Shown piece after piece: positions 11,912 to 31,154 of a stretch of 64,000 nucleotides of DNA. The notes under the pieces were generated by a model. It was not told the DNA's origin. It did not search any database and saw only the letters and a program-made list of their open reading frames with translations. The position numbers and the translations under genes were made by a program. Origin of the DNA: Sphaeroforma sirkka (taxonomy: Eukaryota; Opisthokonta; Ichthyosporea; Ichthyophonida); contig LUCW03001630.1 of NCBI GenBank assembly GCA_001586965.3, positions 35,001 to 99,000 on the forward strand, read 5' to 3'. Within the stretch, counting starts at the first letter, position 1; the number at the start of each line of letters is the position of its first letter.

Positions 11912-14900
11912 ATGGTGGCCGAGGTTGCGCCTGAGAATCGCATCCGTATCCTGGTTGCTACGGACAACCATGTTGGCTACAGACACGAAGACAAGGTTAG
12001 AGGAAATGATGCACTTACCACCTTCGAGGAGATTCTGCAGATAGCGGTGCGGAAGGAGGTATGTGCGCTTGCTGCCATCTTGTGGCGCACGTACAAAATC
12101 TAGTGCACTAGTAAAGTAGATGTGGTAGAATGTGCACAATGAAATATCGTACAATTCTCATTGTTCGAGATAGTCTCGTGTTTCACGTACGTTTTCATAG
12201 TGTGTACAACCTTGATGTTTGGGGGACCTGAATTTTTCCCTGTGTATCGAATGAAAGCAGAAGGTCCGATCAAGACTAAGAGTGGCTATGATCGAATACT
12301 GCCAAATCTAAAATTTGTCAGTGGAAATAAGAACCATGGCGCATAAAAATATATCATATATATATATATATATATATATAAGGATATATATAAGGATATG
12401 TATATATTTATTGGATTATTCAACATCTGTTCGTTTTGTACATAATGATGCATACGTTAACACACGGAATGTCTACATAACGTTTCTGCAGATCTTTCAA
12501 GTGCACACAGACGCACCTACACACATTCGTAAGCGCCTATGCGCACACTGCTATAGATTGTATGTGGTGTAAATGTCGTTTCATCCACCATAAATCATGC
12601 TATACATGGTCATATATGATTTGTCTATAAGTATCGTTATTCAATTGGACACCTTTCATGTATGATTATTTGCAATGCATTTAAACTTATGTTCTGTAGT
12701 TGTTTTATGAAAACAATGTGTGCTGTACACAAAACTGTTCCGACGAATAATAGCATACAAGAAATAAAAACGTGTGCACATGTATGTATGAATGTGCGTG
12801 TTTAGATCTATGTATGGTAGCTAAACACGATTGAGTTAGTGTTTAAATTGATTTTCCTATGTTTTATATGCGTATCTACTATTTAAAACTTTTGTGCTGA
12901 TCAATATCACATAAAACGCATAAATTCACACTAGCACACATATGCGTTTGAGAGAAGTTTCTCATGCGAATTCCGCTCAACGATATTGATCATCTGCCTT
13001 TATACTCCGTGACAGGAAGTAGATATTTGTATTGGTGAAACAATGATTAGATATCTATATATTTCGTGAACTTGTAAGAGACCACAGCGGTGTCTGTATT
13101 TCCTCGTTGGCGGCATCCAATATTAGAATTTATGATTAGTGTACGAACGTGCTCATGACGGAAATAGTACTTCACAAGGCATTAGTTTCCAAGTATGTGT
13201 GTATATCTGTCACGTATTAGTGTTCCACACACAAATCTGAAGTAGCGCATAGGCAAGTACGAACAAAGGGTACAAATTTCAACATTACACGGTGATTCGT
13301 CTATGTATGTATATGTGGGGGTCTAATTTGGTGAACAAATATTTTGACAATTCCCATGCTATATGTATCACCCAAATAGTCGGTTCTATGTCTTCCACCC
13401 GAGTACTTTATCTTGACATCGCAATCACTTTATTTCCTACTTCGCACAACGAAACATATACATTTCCTCAGATGTCACTCACATATGAAAGATACCTCGA
13501 ATCGCATGACACCACTTAAGTAATGTATCGCTAGCTTATTTTTTCCACTTGCAGGTAGACCTGGTGCTTCTTGGTGGCGATCTTTTCCACGACAACGACC
13601 CGCCACGTGCCGTTCAGTTCGCTGTGGCTAATCTGTTAAAACGATACTGCTTCGGCTCTAAGCCCATCCAGATTAAAACGCTGGCCACCGGGGAAGAGAG
13701 GTATTAAAAATTGAATTTAGATGGTATTTTACCTCATGTCTTGCCGTTTTGGACTAATTCTAACGAGTTTTGAAACTCATGCCCAATTCGTTTTTTTTTT
13801 ATGTGACTCTGACCATTTCAGCGATAGAAAACCTTTCAACTACATGGACCCGAACATCAACATATCGTTACCTGTATTTAGCATACACGGTAATCACGAT
13901 GATCCTGTGGGGAAGGGGAACTTGGCAGCTTTAGATTTGTTGGAGGTGGCAGACACTATCAACTACTTTGGCAAACAAAAATCGTAAGTCCAGACAGAAG
14001 TTTGCAAAGAAAAGACACGGATTTAACAGCGACTTATTGAAGTTTACTCAGGAAACGTAAGTCGCGTAACCTATGGGCTCGTTGGGGTTATATTTGATGA
14101 TGTATGTTCTCAATCCTGCTTGCTAACTTTGGGCGCTTTTCCTTCCAGTTTCGATGAGTTTTCTATATCGCCGATCTTGTTGCAAAAGGGCTGTACACGT
14201 ATTGCATTGTATGGACTAGGAAATATCAAGGATGACAGATTATACCGCACGTTTGAGGCCCGGAAGGTCAAATTTAATACAGAGGTGGAGGGTGGCGAAA
14301 GTACATTCAATCTGTTTGTCCTGCACCAGAACAGGTGTGAGTACTGGCGTGTGTGCTAATTAAATAGTATCATGTGATGTCGTTGGATTTATGCGTATAG
14401 GTACTCATGTATTTGCGTCATAGAAAATTTGTTTCCAAAGTATAGGAAAACATATGATGGTAAATCCACGGGGGTGCCAGGGGTAGATTATTTTTTTCTT
14501 TGCGTCACGAATTTATCGTCATCACTTTGTATGGTTAATTCGTGGATATGCACATCATTTTACGCGGTACAAATAGAGTCAACAACTGTAATCGACATTC
14601 ATTAATTGGTTGATCACGCGTTTCTGTTGCAACCTGCGTATCGATCGTTCTTTTCTTCATCTTTCGTTGTTAATTGTAAATATACTGGTATTCTATTTAT
14701 ACAGAGTCCGTCACGGAGCGAAGAATTACCTCCCTGAAAATGTAATTCCAACGTTTATGGATCTTGCCATCTGGGGTCACGAACATGAGAGCTACACAGA
14801 AGCCATACTCGGTGGGCAGGACCAAAGCACGTACATCTATCAACCAGGGAGTTCCATAATCACGTCGCTATGTGCTGCGGAGACAAAACCGAAGCATGTT

Positions 14901-17900
14901 GGCCTGCTGAGTGTGATGCGCCGGCCTAATGAGGAGGGCCCAGTGGTAGGTTTGTTTAAGATTTAGTGTGGGGGGTTGAGATTACCGATTACGTGTACCG
15001 TACCCGCACATCGCTTACAGAATTCACTGCTAGATTTGAGTTAGAAACGAGGGCAGTAAACTTCACAGTGTTGATATTCGTGAGCTGTCTTTTCTGCTCG
15101 AAGTATGTGCTACAAATCCTGCTTTTGGTTACGTGAACAGAGCTAAACTATTTTTCTGTTCTGTATAATATCGTTATTTCCATATAAATAACCACTGTTT
15201 ACTTAACTCCGTGATCATGCCTGCCGGTGCAGTTTGATCTGGAACCCATTCCATTGATGACTGTGCGTCCGTTGGTGATTGGTGAACTCGACTTGGCACA
15301 GTTTGAAAAGGATGAAGGGGAAAATGTGCTCGATATGAAGGATACCACGAGGGTAGAAAAGCTATTAACCAGCGAAGTGAAGAAGCTTATTGAAGAGAAC
15401 ACACGGAAAGTAACCGAAGAGGCTATGAATTTAGGCACCGAAGTGCACCCGGTGAAAACAATGCCTCTGATTCGATTAAAGGTATGTAGGTTTAATGTAC
15501 TTTCGAGTTTTTCGCTTTATTATCTATCCTCGAGTTCTCTGTCTTACACGTTCGCACAGAACCTCGTGTTTTTCTTTGTGGTCGGAGAGCTGCTGTTCCC
15601 GCAGTTCTGTAGATTTTCTCGCCGTGTGCATTATGTCTATTGGCCAGTGTGTACGGCTCTATATGTGTCGGTCGTAGATGTATAGTGCTGAAGACACCGA
15701 ATGATTTGTACGTTGTACTGTTCTCGCTAGTCACAAATTGATGAGGCGATCTTTCTAAGTTTAGTGTTGTATACTTCTCGAATATGGTCTTTCTTAAAGA
15801 TTTACACATGATTTTACGAAACTACAAACAGGTGAAATACAATAATTATACCCCGCTGAATATCCCCCGCTTCGGCCAGAAGTTCGTTGATCAGGTGGCT
15901 AACCCACGTGACATCTTATCCTTCACGCGAGTAAAGAAGGATTTTAAATCCACAAAGAAGGTTCAGGTGAGTATAATGAAGGTCTTGTGTTACTTCACAT
16001 ATCACAATACGAGTGAACCGGACTCAATAATTGAAATTCAAGGGCAATGAAGGTACGACCCCGTTCATGTGATTGAATATGTGGCAATAATTGACCGTTA
16101 CAGAGGGTAGTCCGTGCCTGCTTACATTCATCTCGCGCCGAGAATTATGATTTCTTTCTGAAATATTTGAGAACTTATACATGTCCACACGTCTACATCA
16201 CAACATATTCATAGACTTGCTCTTACGCACAACAACATGCACTAGAGCGGCGAAATATGACCTCAAAATAAGGTGATTTGTTCGCACGCTCTCAGTTTCT
16301 TTCATGCTTTCCTTTTGAGGGAGGGGGGAGTGTGTGCGATGGTGTCGGAAATTCGCCTGATTCTAAAATAGTGCCTAATAATTTTACTTAGATTGATGAC
16401 GATGAAGATGACGATCCAGAAACGGCAGAAAGCGAAAGAGCGAAAAAAGAGGTAGAAGTTCGCGTTCAGATAGAAACACTTGTGTATATCCCTACATTTA
16501 TAGTAACAAATGAAACCGTTCTCGTCTTTATATCTAGCTCCGCCCACAGGAACAAACTATTACATTGTGTATTGCATGTAAACTCGGTTATATACAGATC
16601 ACCACATATTGTTTTCACTGCCATGTCGTGAAGAACACGTGCTCGTGTGTGGTATTGTTACCAGTGTTCATGTTTCGTCTAAACTATTTTATCTGTTTAA
16701 TAGTTCTGGTTTTCGTGAACTGACTGTCTTTCTACGCTGCTCAGGTAATCGACCTATTCGTGGAATCTATGAAGAAAAACATTGGTTGGGAAGGTAACGA
16801 GACAAGCGAGAACGATCGTCGGGCTATCAGGCCAGCCATTATGAGCGAGGCTGTCCGGGAATACGTTGACAAACAGAGCAAGGTGAGTGCTGGTTTATAT
16901 GCTCGATGAAGTACGGGTAGCATACAGACTCGCGTGATGTGCACTGTACATGTGTCAAACACTATCTGAAGTTTTTGATTAAGCTGAAAATGGTTAGCAG
17001 TAAAAAGTACGTGTTCGATACATGGTATCGCGTTAATTGGCTATAAATTGTAAGTTTCGCACCGAATACATGTATTCAGTGCTATCGATTAGAGCAACCG
17101 CCCGCCCTTGAGCTGCCAATTGAGTTGCAAACATCGAGCGGGGGAAACATCGACTTTAAAAGTAGATGAAGGCTTAATACAGGTTTCAGTGGGGTTTCTA
17201 TTGTATATGCAATCTCGGATTTGTAAGCATGATTTTAACCACGCTCTTTGAGCATCATGGGATCTCATACTTTGGTCGTACAAGCATTGGACCTGTAGAT
17301 TTGGTTGCTGTAAGTACCAAGCAACGTCTGAGCCTGATGTATTCAGTGTGCGCAACTATTCAACCTGTCAGTTCCCCACGCTCCAGTGATCAGCTGCGTG
17401 CCTCAATTGCATGTTCTTTAACACCCCGTTTGCAATGTATGTGTCTGATAGTTTTTTCTTACAACATGCTTTCATATTCTTCAGGACTCAATAAACAACA
17501 CCGTGGAGTACTGTCGGGACCAGTATGCCAAATATCGACGAACCGTAAAAAGAAATGAAAATGATGATGGTAATTATTGTCCCGTGGTATATTCATTCGG
17601 AGACCTTGGGCGTGTCTGTTGATGAATCTTCTATTTTATCCATGTGTGTACTCAGTAGTTGCTGAAGGAAAGATATATTTCACCATGTATCTGAATGTGT
17701 ATTAATCACTGCTGTGTGGTCGAACGTCATACTGCTTCGTAGCTACAAACTTGCATCTCAAAATTGCTCTCACTGTCGCATGTATGACTGTTTGGTGATG
17801 GCGTGAGCGCTGTGTGATTTTGCGACGCAATGAGATAATTTTTATACTTCACGTATTGATGATCACATCTCCATATGCTAGTTCTGATTGAATCTTTTTA

Positions 17901-20900
17901 GTCCAGTCTATTCACTCGAATGGTCAGTTTTTGCCTACCTCAAGCTCATACATAGCGTAAATATATGGTCAACATACGCTTAGTTTCACTTTTTTGGAGG
18001 GGGTGCAATTTCGCCGACAACTACTTACGACCACGAAGGATCACATCTGCATATGCTAGTTCTAATTGAATCTATTTAGTCCAGTCTATTCACTCGAATG
18101 GTCAGTTTTTGCCTACCTCAGGCTCATACATAGCGTAAATATATGGTCAACATACGCTTAGTTTCACTTTTTTGGAGGGGGTGCAATTTCACCGACAACT
18201 ACTTACAACCACAAATGATCACCGGCAATATTCGTGACGAAATGTACAACTCAACCTTAGAATGAATCGTATGTTCGGCACACACCGGAACTGCATTTTC
18301 GCGTCAGTTATGTTATTTGGACAGCGTAATTCATCATTCTAGCGTGCATGCCGCTACCCAGTAGTATTTTAATAGTTTTCCAGACCTTTACGTAACAAGA
18401 CCTGAACGTTATATTCTCCAAAACTTTTATTGTAACATTGATGGTTGCGACTCGACCTGTACAAGCCTATCGCACCCTGTTACCACTCTTGCCAGCTATG
18501 AGTCGCAGCTTAGCACGGTGGCACACTCTGGCCCAATTTGCACTCCATACGCCATACGCTCCTATCAGCGATACTCATCACAGTTGCACATATCACCTAG
18601 TCGATCATTACGCAGTTTTCTTCGTACACCAGACGTCACACACTATAAGCAATGATTCTCATCACATTATTACACTCTCGTCTAAATTTATTATAAGCAG
18701 AAAACTTTGCACCCCGGACGTCAAACACTATCAGCAGTGATGATGAGCCGCCTGCACCGAAAGCTCCTAGAAGGAGAGGGCGAGAAGGAGGTATTCGGGC
18801 CCGAGGTGGGTATAGTTGAATGTGCCGCTATGTCATGACGTAGCGGTTGGGTTTGATTAGGAGTAGTTTGTTACTATCACGGTACTCATTGCATTTATTT
18901 GGCTAAATACGTAAGTAGACTTCTGTGTTGGATTGCTCGATTTACACACGAGCAATTTAAGGCGTACATTTTCAAGGTTAATATCGCCTATGTTCACGTA
19001 AAATGTCCTAGAGATTGCTAAGCGAGAATTGTAAGGGTTGTTTATTGTTCATGAATGTCGTTTTCTTTTATTGGGAAATCGTTATAAACAACTCCCAACG
19101 AATCGGGCTGAGCAATGATATGGTTAGCCATGAAGTGCAAAATTATGTCTGCTGATTATTTTCGAAGTGAAGGTGCGATGGAATATTTTGGCCACTAAGG
19201 TGCCTCTTCGTAGTATACGCTAGTACTGAGAGGTCGAGTGGTGGCCATTTCAACGCATTGAGTGATGATTTGAACATTGGGTGATAGTGAACACAAAGTA
19301 CAAATCTTTGCCCGCAGAGTTCTATTGCTGACTCGTTCATCACTGACGAGTAAGAGCTTTCAGATTGTAGCACTAGACTATTAATACACAATGTGTAGCA
19401 TGAGATGATAGAACATAGATAATGTATAAAGTGTTATTATAAGCGGTCTATAGGTGGTTCCAGATATGTTGCACATTTCAATTGAACAGATTCTGTGCAA
19501 GTCGGCTACGACAAAACGAAAATTTATAGTAGCTGTGTGAAGTCGTGCGTACAAGCTCTACCGTTCCTTCGGTAATTCTTACTATTTCGCTGGTTTCTAA
19601 TTATACTGTGAACACACTCGTTGCTGACATACCAACTGCTCGTAGCGCGCGGAAGAGGTGCCGCTTCATCCAGTCGCGGACGTCCGGCAAAGAGCCAATC
19701 GGCAATCGACAACTTCAGTGTTTGTATGTTCTGATTGCGATTATGTCATACACATACACTATTATGCGTGCTTGTTTGCCTACTTTTTTAGCTGCAAGCT
19801 GCTCTCTATTAGTGACAGTTCACGGACCTCGACCGAGTAACTGTAAATTGGGTTGCGTGCGGATTCGGTTTGCGGTGTTGTCTTCTTTTTCGCAGTGTGA
19901 GTTATCCGTTCCCAGATATTTGTAATGAAGTTCTAACGATATTAATACAGAATTGTTTGACGGTTTTATCTGTATCGTATCCAAAACCCATAAATATTTC
20001 ATTCACTATTGATAGCTTCAGTATCTTTTCTGTTTTGTCACTCGAGCTTATTGAAATTCTAAACTTTCCACCCATGCCGTGTTCTGGTTATTTCTTTGCG
20101 ACTGTGTAAACCTTCAGCAAGTCGAAAGAGGGGCAGATCATTCAGTTTTTCGCCCGAAGCGCCCCCAACTAAACCTAAGTAGGTTCGACACGAAACAATA
20201 CTTATGTTAAATATACGCGAAAGTCTTGTATGTGTCTCCATTCCACCCGTGTTGCTATATCAGTCTATATTTCCACTATTCAAATTGACCACCGTTGATG
20301 GTGTGGATTATGCGATGAGTGAGCTCTGTTTGTGAGTAGCAATGAGTTTCCGCTCAAACCAATCGGAGTTTGAACTTGATCGTGGTATAATGGCGTTTTC
20401 AATAAGCTCATGGGATTGTTACACGTTCTACATAATTTATCGTCCTGTTGTGGGCACTCATACGTAGCAATTCGATTTTCGCTAAACAAGTGGCCCCTTT
20501 TCGAAAGTAAGAATTTTTTAAACGAAACCATTGTAGCCTCAAACCCTAAAACACTATTGCAGACTGCACTCGTAGTTTTAAATCCGGTTATATTGGACGG
20601 AGCATTGGATCACTACGGCCTGTGTAAGTGCGGCTGGCGTGGCTCTCAAATACACACTGCCTATGTCTCACGCACCCGATTCCCCATCCTTAATTGCGCC
20701 TCAAATGTAAATAATGCAGACTATGGGCACGACCCTGCAATATTACACTCGGGCGAACACCAATACCCAAAAATTGACGCCAAGAGGCTCTTCTACCATA
20801 GCGGCCTGTATGCATTAAATAATGATCTCCATTGGCAAGCTCTGCTGCTTTCATTCGTCAATGAATGTACACCCCAACACTCAATCTGGCATAGCAATGT

Positions 20901-21767
20901 GATTTTCATATATACATTCTTAACCCTTACTCTCGAAAGTGATTCGCTGTATACTCGCATACACAATCATACACATTGTTTGTCCTCGATTGAGTGCATT
21001 CTCCGGATCTAGTAGACAGTACCTCTCACATATACTTTTTTTTTGCTTTTTTCTCTTATTGTTCTTTAGAGAACGTCGACGAACTAATGTGCCATCATAT
21101 GCCCCCGAAAACCTGAATTCCGATGAAGGTGACGATAGTGGGGCGGACAGTGACTTCCGGATTGCTGATCATAAGGAAGTTCCCAGCATTTCCCGCAATA
21201 CGCATAGTAAAGTCCGAAATGTCATATCGATAGTTGGTATGTTGAGTTTCATTCGTATGTGCTCGCATCAACCTACTGATTTGAACCTCTGCGTACTTTG
21301 GGCTCAGAAATTATCAACCATTGGGCGTATAGGCTAGGAGCGTAGTTACTAAGTTTCTCTATATTTTTGATGTGTACAGATGACGATGGAAGCAGCGACG
21401 ACGAGGAGATTAATATGGCTCCGTCGAGAAGCAAGGCTGCACCAAGTAAACCAGCCAGACGGCCAGCACCGAGTTCTAGCTCTGCCAACGCATCAGGTGT
21501 CAAGAAGCGCGGAAAAGGTGAGATACATTTCGTTTGCCCCTGTATATGTAAGTAGATGCTATCTGTGCCTTCGTGTGTTATTTCCTTTTGATCTCGTGAA
21601 ACACTTTGTGTGTTTTTATGTGTGCGACATACACTTTCTTTTTGTGACGTGATCAGTCTGTGGAACTAGTAGTATGTATTGACATCACGTTTTTTTATCG
21701 GCGCCGGGTACGTTGTGTGGACTAATGTAGTACCTTCTTGTATCAATCAGGCCGTACAATATTTTAA
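11912..21767 (+). CDS. MRE11: MRE11 double-strand break repair nuclease
   Basis: Exons: 11912-12058, 13555-13700, 13822-13983, 14149-14334, 14705-14945, 15233-15481, 15832-15966, 16392-16451, 16745-16882, 17485-17569, about 18739-18806, 21072-21236, 21380-21517 and a probable last exon 21751-21767 ending KRGKGRTIF. The total is about 645 residues, near the family's usual 650-710. The Mn-binding phosphoesterase motifs are present: [21 protein letters not shown] and GHEHE. They are followed by [10 protein letters not shown], the capping domain, and [20 protein letters not shown], the conserved DNA-binding segment. An acidic stretch (exon 8) and an RG-rich, Ser/Asp-rich tail resemble the glycine-arginine region of other MRE11 proteins. 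As in other eukaryotes it should work with RAD50 and an NBS1/Xrs2-like partner in end resection in the nucleus. Phases agree through exon 10; exon 10 (phase 1) does not match the RG-rich exon (phase 2), so a small exon between 17570 and 18738 is probably missing from my model. Confidence 0.94.
17861..18216. repeat. 178-base tandem duplication in an MRE11 intron
   Basis: Two adjacent copies, 17861-18038 and 18039-18216, both begin GATCACATCT and both contain the stretches around CATATGCTAGTTCT and GTTTCACTTTTTTGGAGGGG; they differ at only about seven to ten positions. The unit is followed by a third GATCAC where a third copy would begin, so the duplication may have used this short word. It shows no coding capacity. 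Confidence 0.85.
20410..21012 (+). other. Long intronic open frame, no recognised product
   Basis: Within the largest MRE11 intron (18807-21071) the plus strand is open for 200 codons. The predicted protein has mixed composition with several Cys, His and Trp residues (for example [14 protein letters not shown]) and no low-complexity bias, which is unusual for chance. I recognise no domain, and no splice or promoter evidence supports it. It may be a chance frame, a decayed insertion or a nested gene. Confidence 0.2.
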
Positions 21768-23221
21768 ATTGTCGAATTTTGATGCAAAGGGCCGGTCAAC
21801 TCATGTGCATATAACAGTCGATGAATGCTGAAAATGCCGTATCCGAGGCCTAACATAAACAACCGTGAATATTGAGATTTGAGTGACTAACATATCTGAG
21901 CGCTCATAAGTGCAAAACTCCGTAAAGGACCACTACGCAAGGAAGCTACACTGTATGAAAATACAAGGTACAATGGTTCGCCAAACCAATGTAATCAAGA
22001 AATTGGTTTTCACAGTGTTTGAAGCACCATACAGCAGCACGCATCAGAAAATCCCAGCGCATTTTTTATGCATCGCAGGTGTTAGGTGACCGCTATGAAG
22101 TCTATGTACGTACTTTTTCTATGCTAGAATAGCAAATAACCATATCGGACGGAAGAGAGCGATTTCGCACTTTTAGAGTTCGTACGTACACCTACGTCGA
22201 GGCACAGGCTGAGTTACACGCATGTCAGGTTAGAGTCAGTCATATTCACATATCACCCCAGTCCGCACACACTGAGCATAATGAGTGATGCGAATTATGT
22301 GGAAATCTGTCTAATGCGAAGCGGTCGGCTAATTTAGTGCGCTGTGAGTTACAATCTACATATATACGTAACGAAGCTGAGCTAGGGCTGTGAAACACGA
22401 TAGTCGATAGTATTTTCAGCCGCAAGCATCCTTGTCGACACGGAATATCTACTTTCCCTTTCAGGGTTCGGAGGTAGATATTGTCTTTGTCACTTGGAAT
22501 ACACGTGTCAGTAGCTTGGAATACATCCATCAGTACTAGAAACCAGGATATACGATACAAATTTGATTTCACCACGAGGAAAGGCACATCGAAAACTGAT
22601 GCAAAGTTCGTGATGTATTAACAATGCTTCTGAAACAAATAGCCAAGATACAGGGATTAAAAATTTAGCTTCGCGCGTCAGCGAGACACAACTAAAGCAA
22701 TAAAAGGCCAATATCTTAGAACGCAAGCGAGCATATGTTGCTACATGACAAATGAAATCTCGCGCGAAAAATTTATATCTGTATGATGTTATTGGTCCTT
22801 TAGGAGCGTGGATAGTGTGCCCGACATAGTAGAGGGCTTCTGAAATGGGTATTTTAAACTCCTACCATGTAATCAGCACTGTGCATGCGAGGGGCAATGG
22901 ATATTTGTATGATAATTTGTTACCAATGACTGCGTTGGATGCAGACTTTATTCATATCCGTCTGAATTTCATCTTTGCACAGTAAGGTATGACTATGTCA
23001 CCATAGAATACTACAAATCCTAGTACACCACCGGATCCGACCCAAGAATATGCCGTCATTTCCGAATACGTAACGCCTGCTCACTGAGCCAAGCACCCAT
23101 GCAAGGGATGTCAGCAATACGTAGTTGCCCTTCAAATAGTATTATTTTTCTACAAATACTAAGCAGGCTGAGCGCACTACAGCTTAGTGTAAATTACTGA
23201 TGACAGCACTTCGAAAATAGA
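21768..23221. other. Intergenic between MRE11 and the CH-domain gene
   Basis: The two genes converge here. Minus-strand frames at 22246-22587 and 22508-22726 overlap each other and show no motif. No RNA gene or repeat is recognised. Confidence 0.5.
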
Positions 23222-28628
<5,407 letters not shown>

Positions 28629-30256
28629 TGCGATATATGATTGTGGCTACTGGGCTATTGACGTGCCTTATATAAAGTTATAGGTGACGAGCACTTGTGA
28701 ACTTCCTCGTGTGGGTAATAGAGTGAGTGTGTGAATATGTGACAAATTTTGTCACTGCTTGCAAGTATGTGCACGGGCCAATATGCAAAATATCTAAAAT
28801 TAAGTATGCTTTGAGCTTGAGCTTCAAAACTTATTGACTCCTACTCTTTCTCAGCTGTAGGCTTATCGATATGTGTATCATCTGTATGATGGTTATGGTG
28901 TTAAAAAAATGTCTCATCTCACGAGTCTCTGTCTGTTGGGGGTGAAGCCGTGAAGGAGGATCTTCTTATCTGAACCATCTATACTTCAACCGGTTCGTCG
29001 CGAAAGAAATTTTATTTATCACAAACAGACTACAGTCAGACTTCAGTTTTTCTGGGTTTTTTTAAACACAAAAACAATTGTTCGTCGAGAGTACACGAAG
29101 AAAATGAAAACGTACTAAATATCAGTGTGATCTATTATAATATTATAAATTTATTTACATAAATATACGCATTGGAAAGTTTTACGCTTTCCTGACAATT
29201 CTGCGAAAAATTAGAAAATTTGTATCAATTTATGTACTGATATGCCGTACGGTGTATTTATATATATATTTTTTTATATATTTAGTTATTTACCTGTGCG
29301 AGAAAAAAATTATTTCATGTATTTTTTTCAATAAACAAACAATACTGTATGGACATATTTGTAAATAAATAAATATTAGACTGTCAAATATAAGGGCTTA
29401 ATATAAGTGCTTTATTGTGGTGCCTGCTCAAGGTATTTGTACTAGGAATTATTTCTGTCATGACTAATTCATGAACAGGGGAAAAAACCTTATTAAGGAA
29501 ACCTCCATTTACATTTTATGTTGTAGTTTATGTTGTACAATACAAGCTTCGTATGGTTTTACTATTATTTTGAACCTTCATTGGTGACCCGGTAATAATA
29601 AATAGTAGCGGATGGTATCACCAAGTCCTGCATTGAGGACAACGTAGAGCAAGGATACACATGTCACTCAATAACACGAGGGCCAGGGACTCCGAGACTC
29701 CTGACTAAAAGACTACGGGGTCGGTACTCGGTCTTGGCACCAATCCTTTTATACATTGGTACTAACTAGGCTGAACCATTGTACGTGTAAACCATCTAAC
29801 TTCTCCTATACGCGTACCTTGAGTGTACTACGACTAAGCTCTACTAGCCAAACTAGGACGAACCCCCAAGAACCCTAGTCATATCTAATCATCACTTTTA
29901 TGTGAACACCTGTAGCTTAGTTTCTCGCAGCACAGTTTAACCATTGTGGTCCAATCTCTTCCCACCTATTATGAGAAGTTTTAAAGACTCATCCTCATCT
30001 TGTTCTTCCTATGGGGAAAGCAAAATTTTGCGAGAATACATTTGCTTTCTTGCGGAGGATGTTCGTGTTGACTTCTTGCTGTGGCATATCGATCAAACTA
30101 TCCAAATTAAAAGGTGTGATGGCTGAACTCGGCTCCGGTACCACGGTGGCAAGTATCAAACGCTATCTAGTTGCATGGTACGGTGCATCCATCCGCCTGT
30201 TTTGCCCGGAGAACGCCTCCAAGCTACTCAACCAGGCGAAACGCCTGAATACATCC
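28629..30256. other. AT-rich intergenic stretch, boundary of gene and retroelement halves
   Basis: This holds the presumed promoter of the CH-domain gene (right next to 28628), then strongly AT-rich DNA (29100-29600). A 102-codon plus frame at 30011-30319 begins with Met and runs into the LTR at 30257. I cannot assign it; it may be a remnant cut by the LTR insertion. Confidence 0.45.
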
Positions 30257-30600
30257 TGTGGACAAAGTGCTCTCTATAGGAGGATAGTTTGGACCGGACC
30301 AGAGGACAACCGGACCTGAGAGAGGATTTTAGAACCAGACAAAAGAACTGGATCAGAGAACCGGACCAATAAGTGGAATAGAGAAGTTAATTAGATAAAA
30401 GTGATGATTCATCCGAAACCATAGAGACGGGTATTTTTACGTGACCAGATGGTAGAGAAAGTCTCGTTCTATATATGATCGTGATTAACAAATATAGCAG
30501 GCTCGCCATTTCCAATGGCACTTCTGACTGAGTTCACTTATTCCAGACTTCACACTCTTAATTAAGCGTAATTCTGTTTTGGCCAAAGTGACCGAACTAC
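30257..30600 (+). repeat. Diverged LTR of the element A family
   Basis: It begins TGTGGACAAAGT and ends ACCGAACTAC, directly abutting the next LTR, which starts with the same word at 30601. Shared blocks with that LTR include CACTTCTGACTGAGTTCACTTA and the tail TTTTGGCCAAAGTGACC. It is clearly older than the LTR beside it. Confidence 0.75.
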
Positions 30601-31083
30601 TGTGGACAAAGTACTGCAGACATGGACTTAGGACCGGACCAGAGGACCGGACCTAAGAGGATTTATTGAGGCTCAGGCCTAGGAGGATCTACTATGGCCG
30701 ACCAAAGGCTCAGACCTAAGAGCAGTAGACCCAGAGGCTCAGACCTAAAAGCAGTAGACCCAGAGGCTCAGACCTAAGAGGAATTTATTGATGATCGGGC
30801 CGAGGACCGGGTTAGATAGTAAAATATAGTTTAGAGGAATAGAATGATGACTCACCGAGTGTCATCATTAATTAGTAACTAAGAGACCGGAATTTTAAGT
30901 ATTGAGATTTTTCACAATCTGCCGTTGTTACAGAAAATCTCGTCCTACACAAAGACGTGATTAATAAGTACATCAGACGCGCCATTCATATCGGCACTTC
31001 TGGCTGAGTTCACTTATTTCAGACTTGACACTCTTTATTAAGTGTCACTTGGTTTTGACCACATTTTAAGTGACCAAACTACC
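30601..31083 (+). repeat. 5' LTR of element A
   Basis: It matches 40064-40574 over nearly its whole length. It contains a single copy of the unit starting GAGGCTCAGACCTAGGAGGA and two copies of AGCAGTAGACCCAGAGGCTC, whereas the right LTR has three and one. The 3' limit is set where the two LTRs stop aligning. Confidence 0.85.
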
Positions 31084-31154
31084 GTATTTATTACACACGT
31101 TCTTTAAAGGTTAACTAACTAAGAAACGACTTAGTTTAGCATTTTTTTACCACA

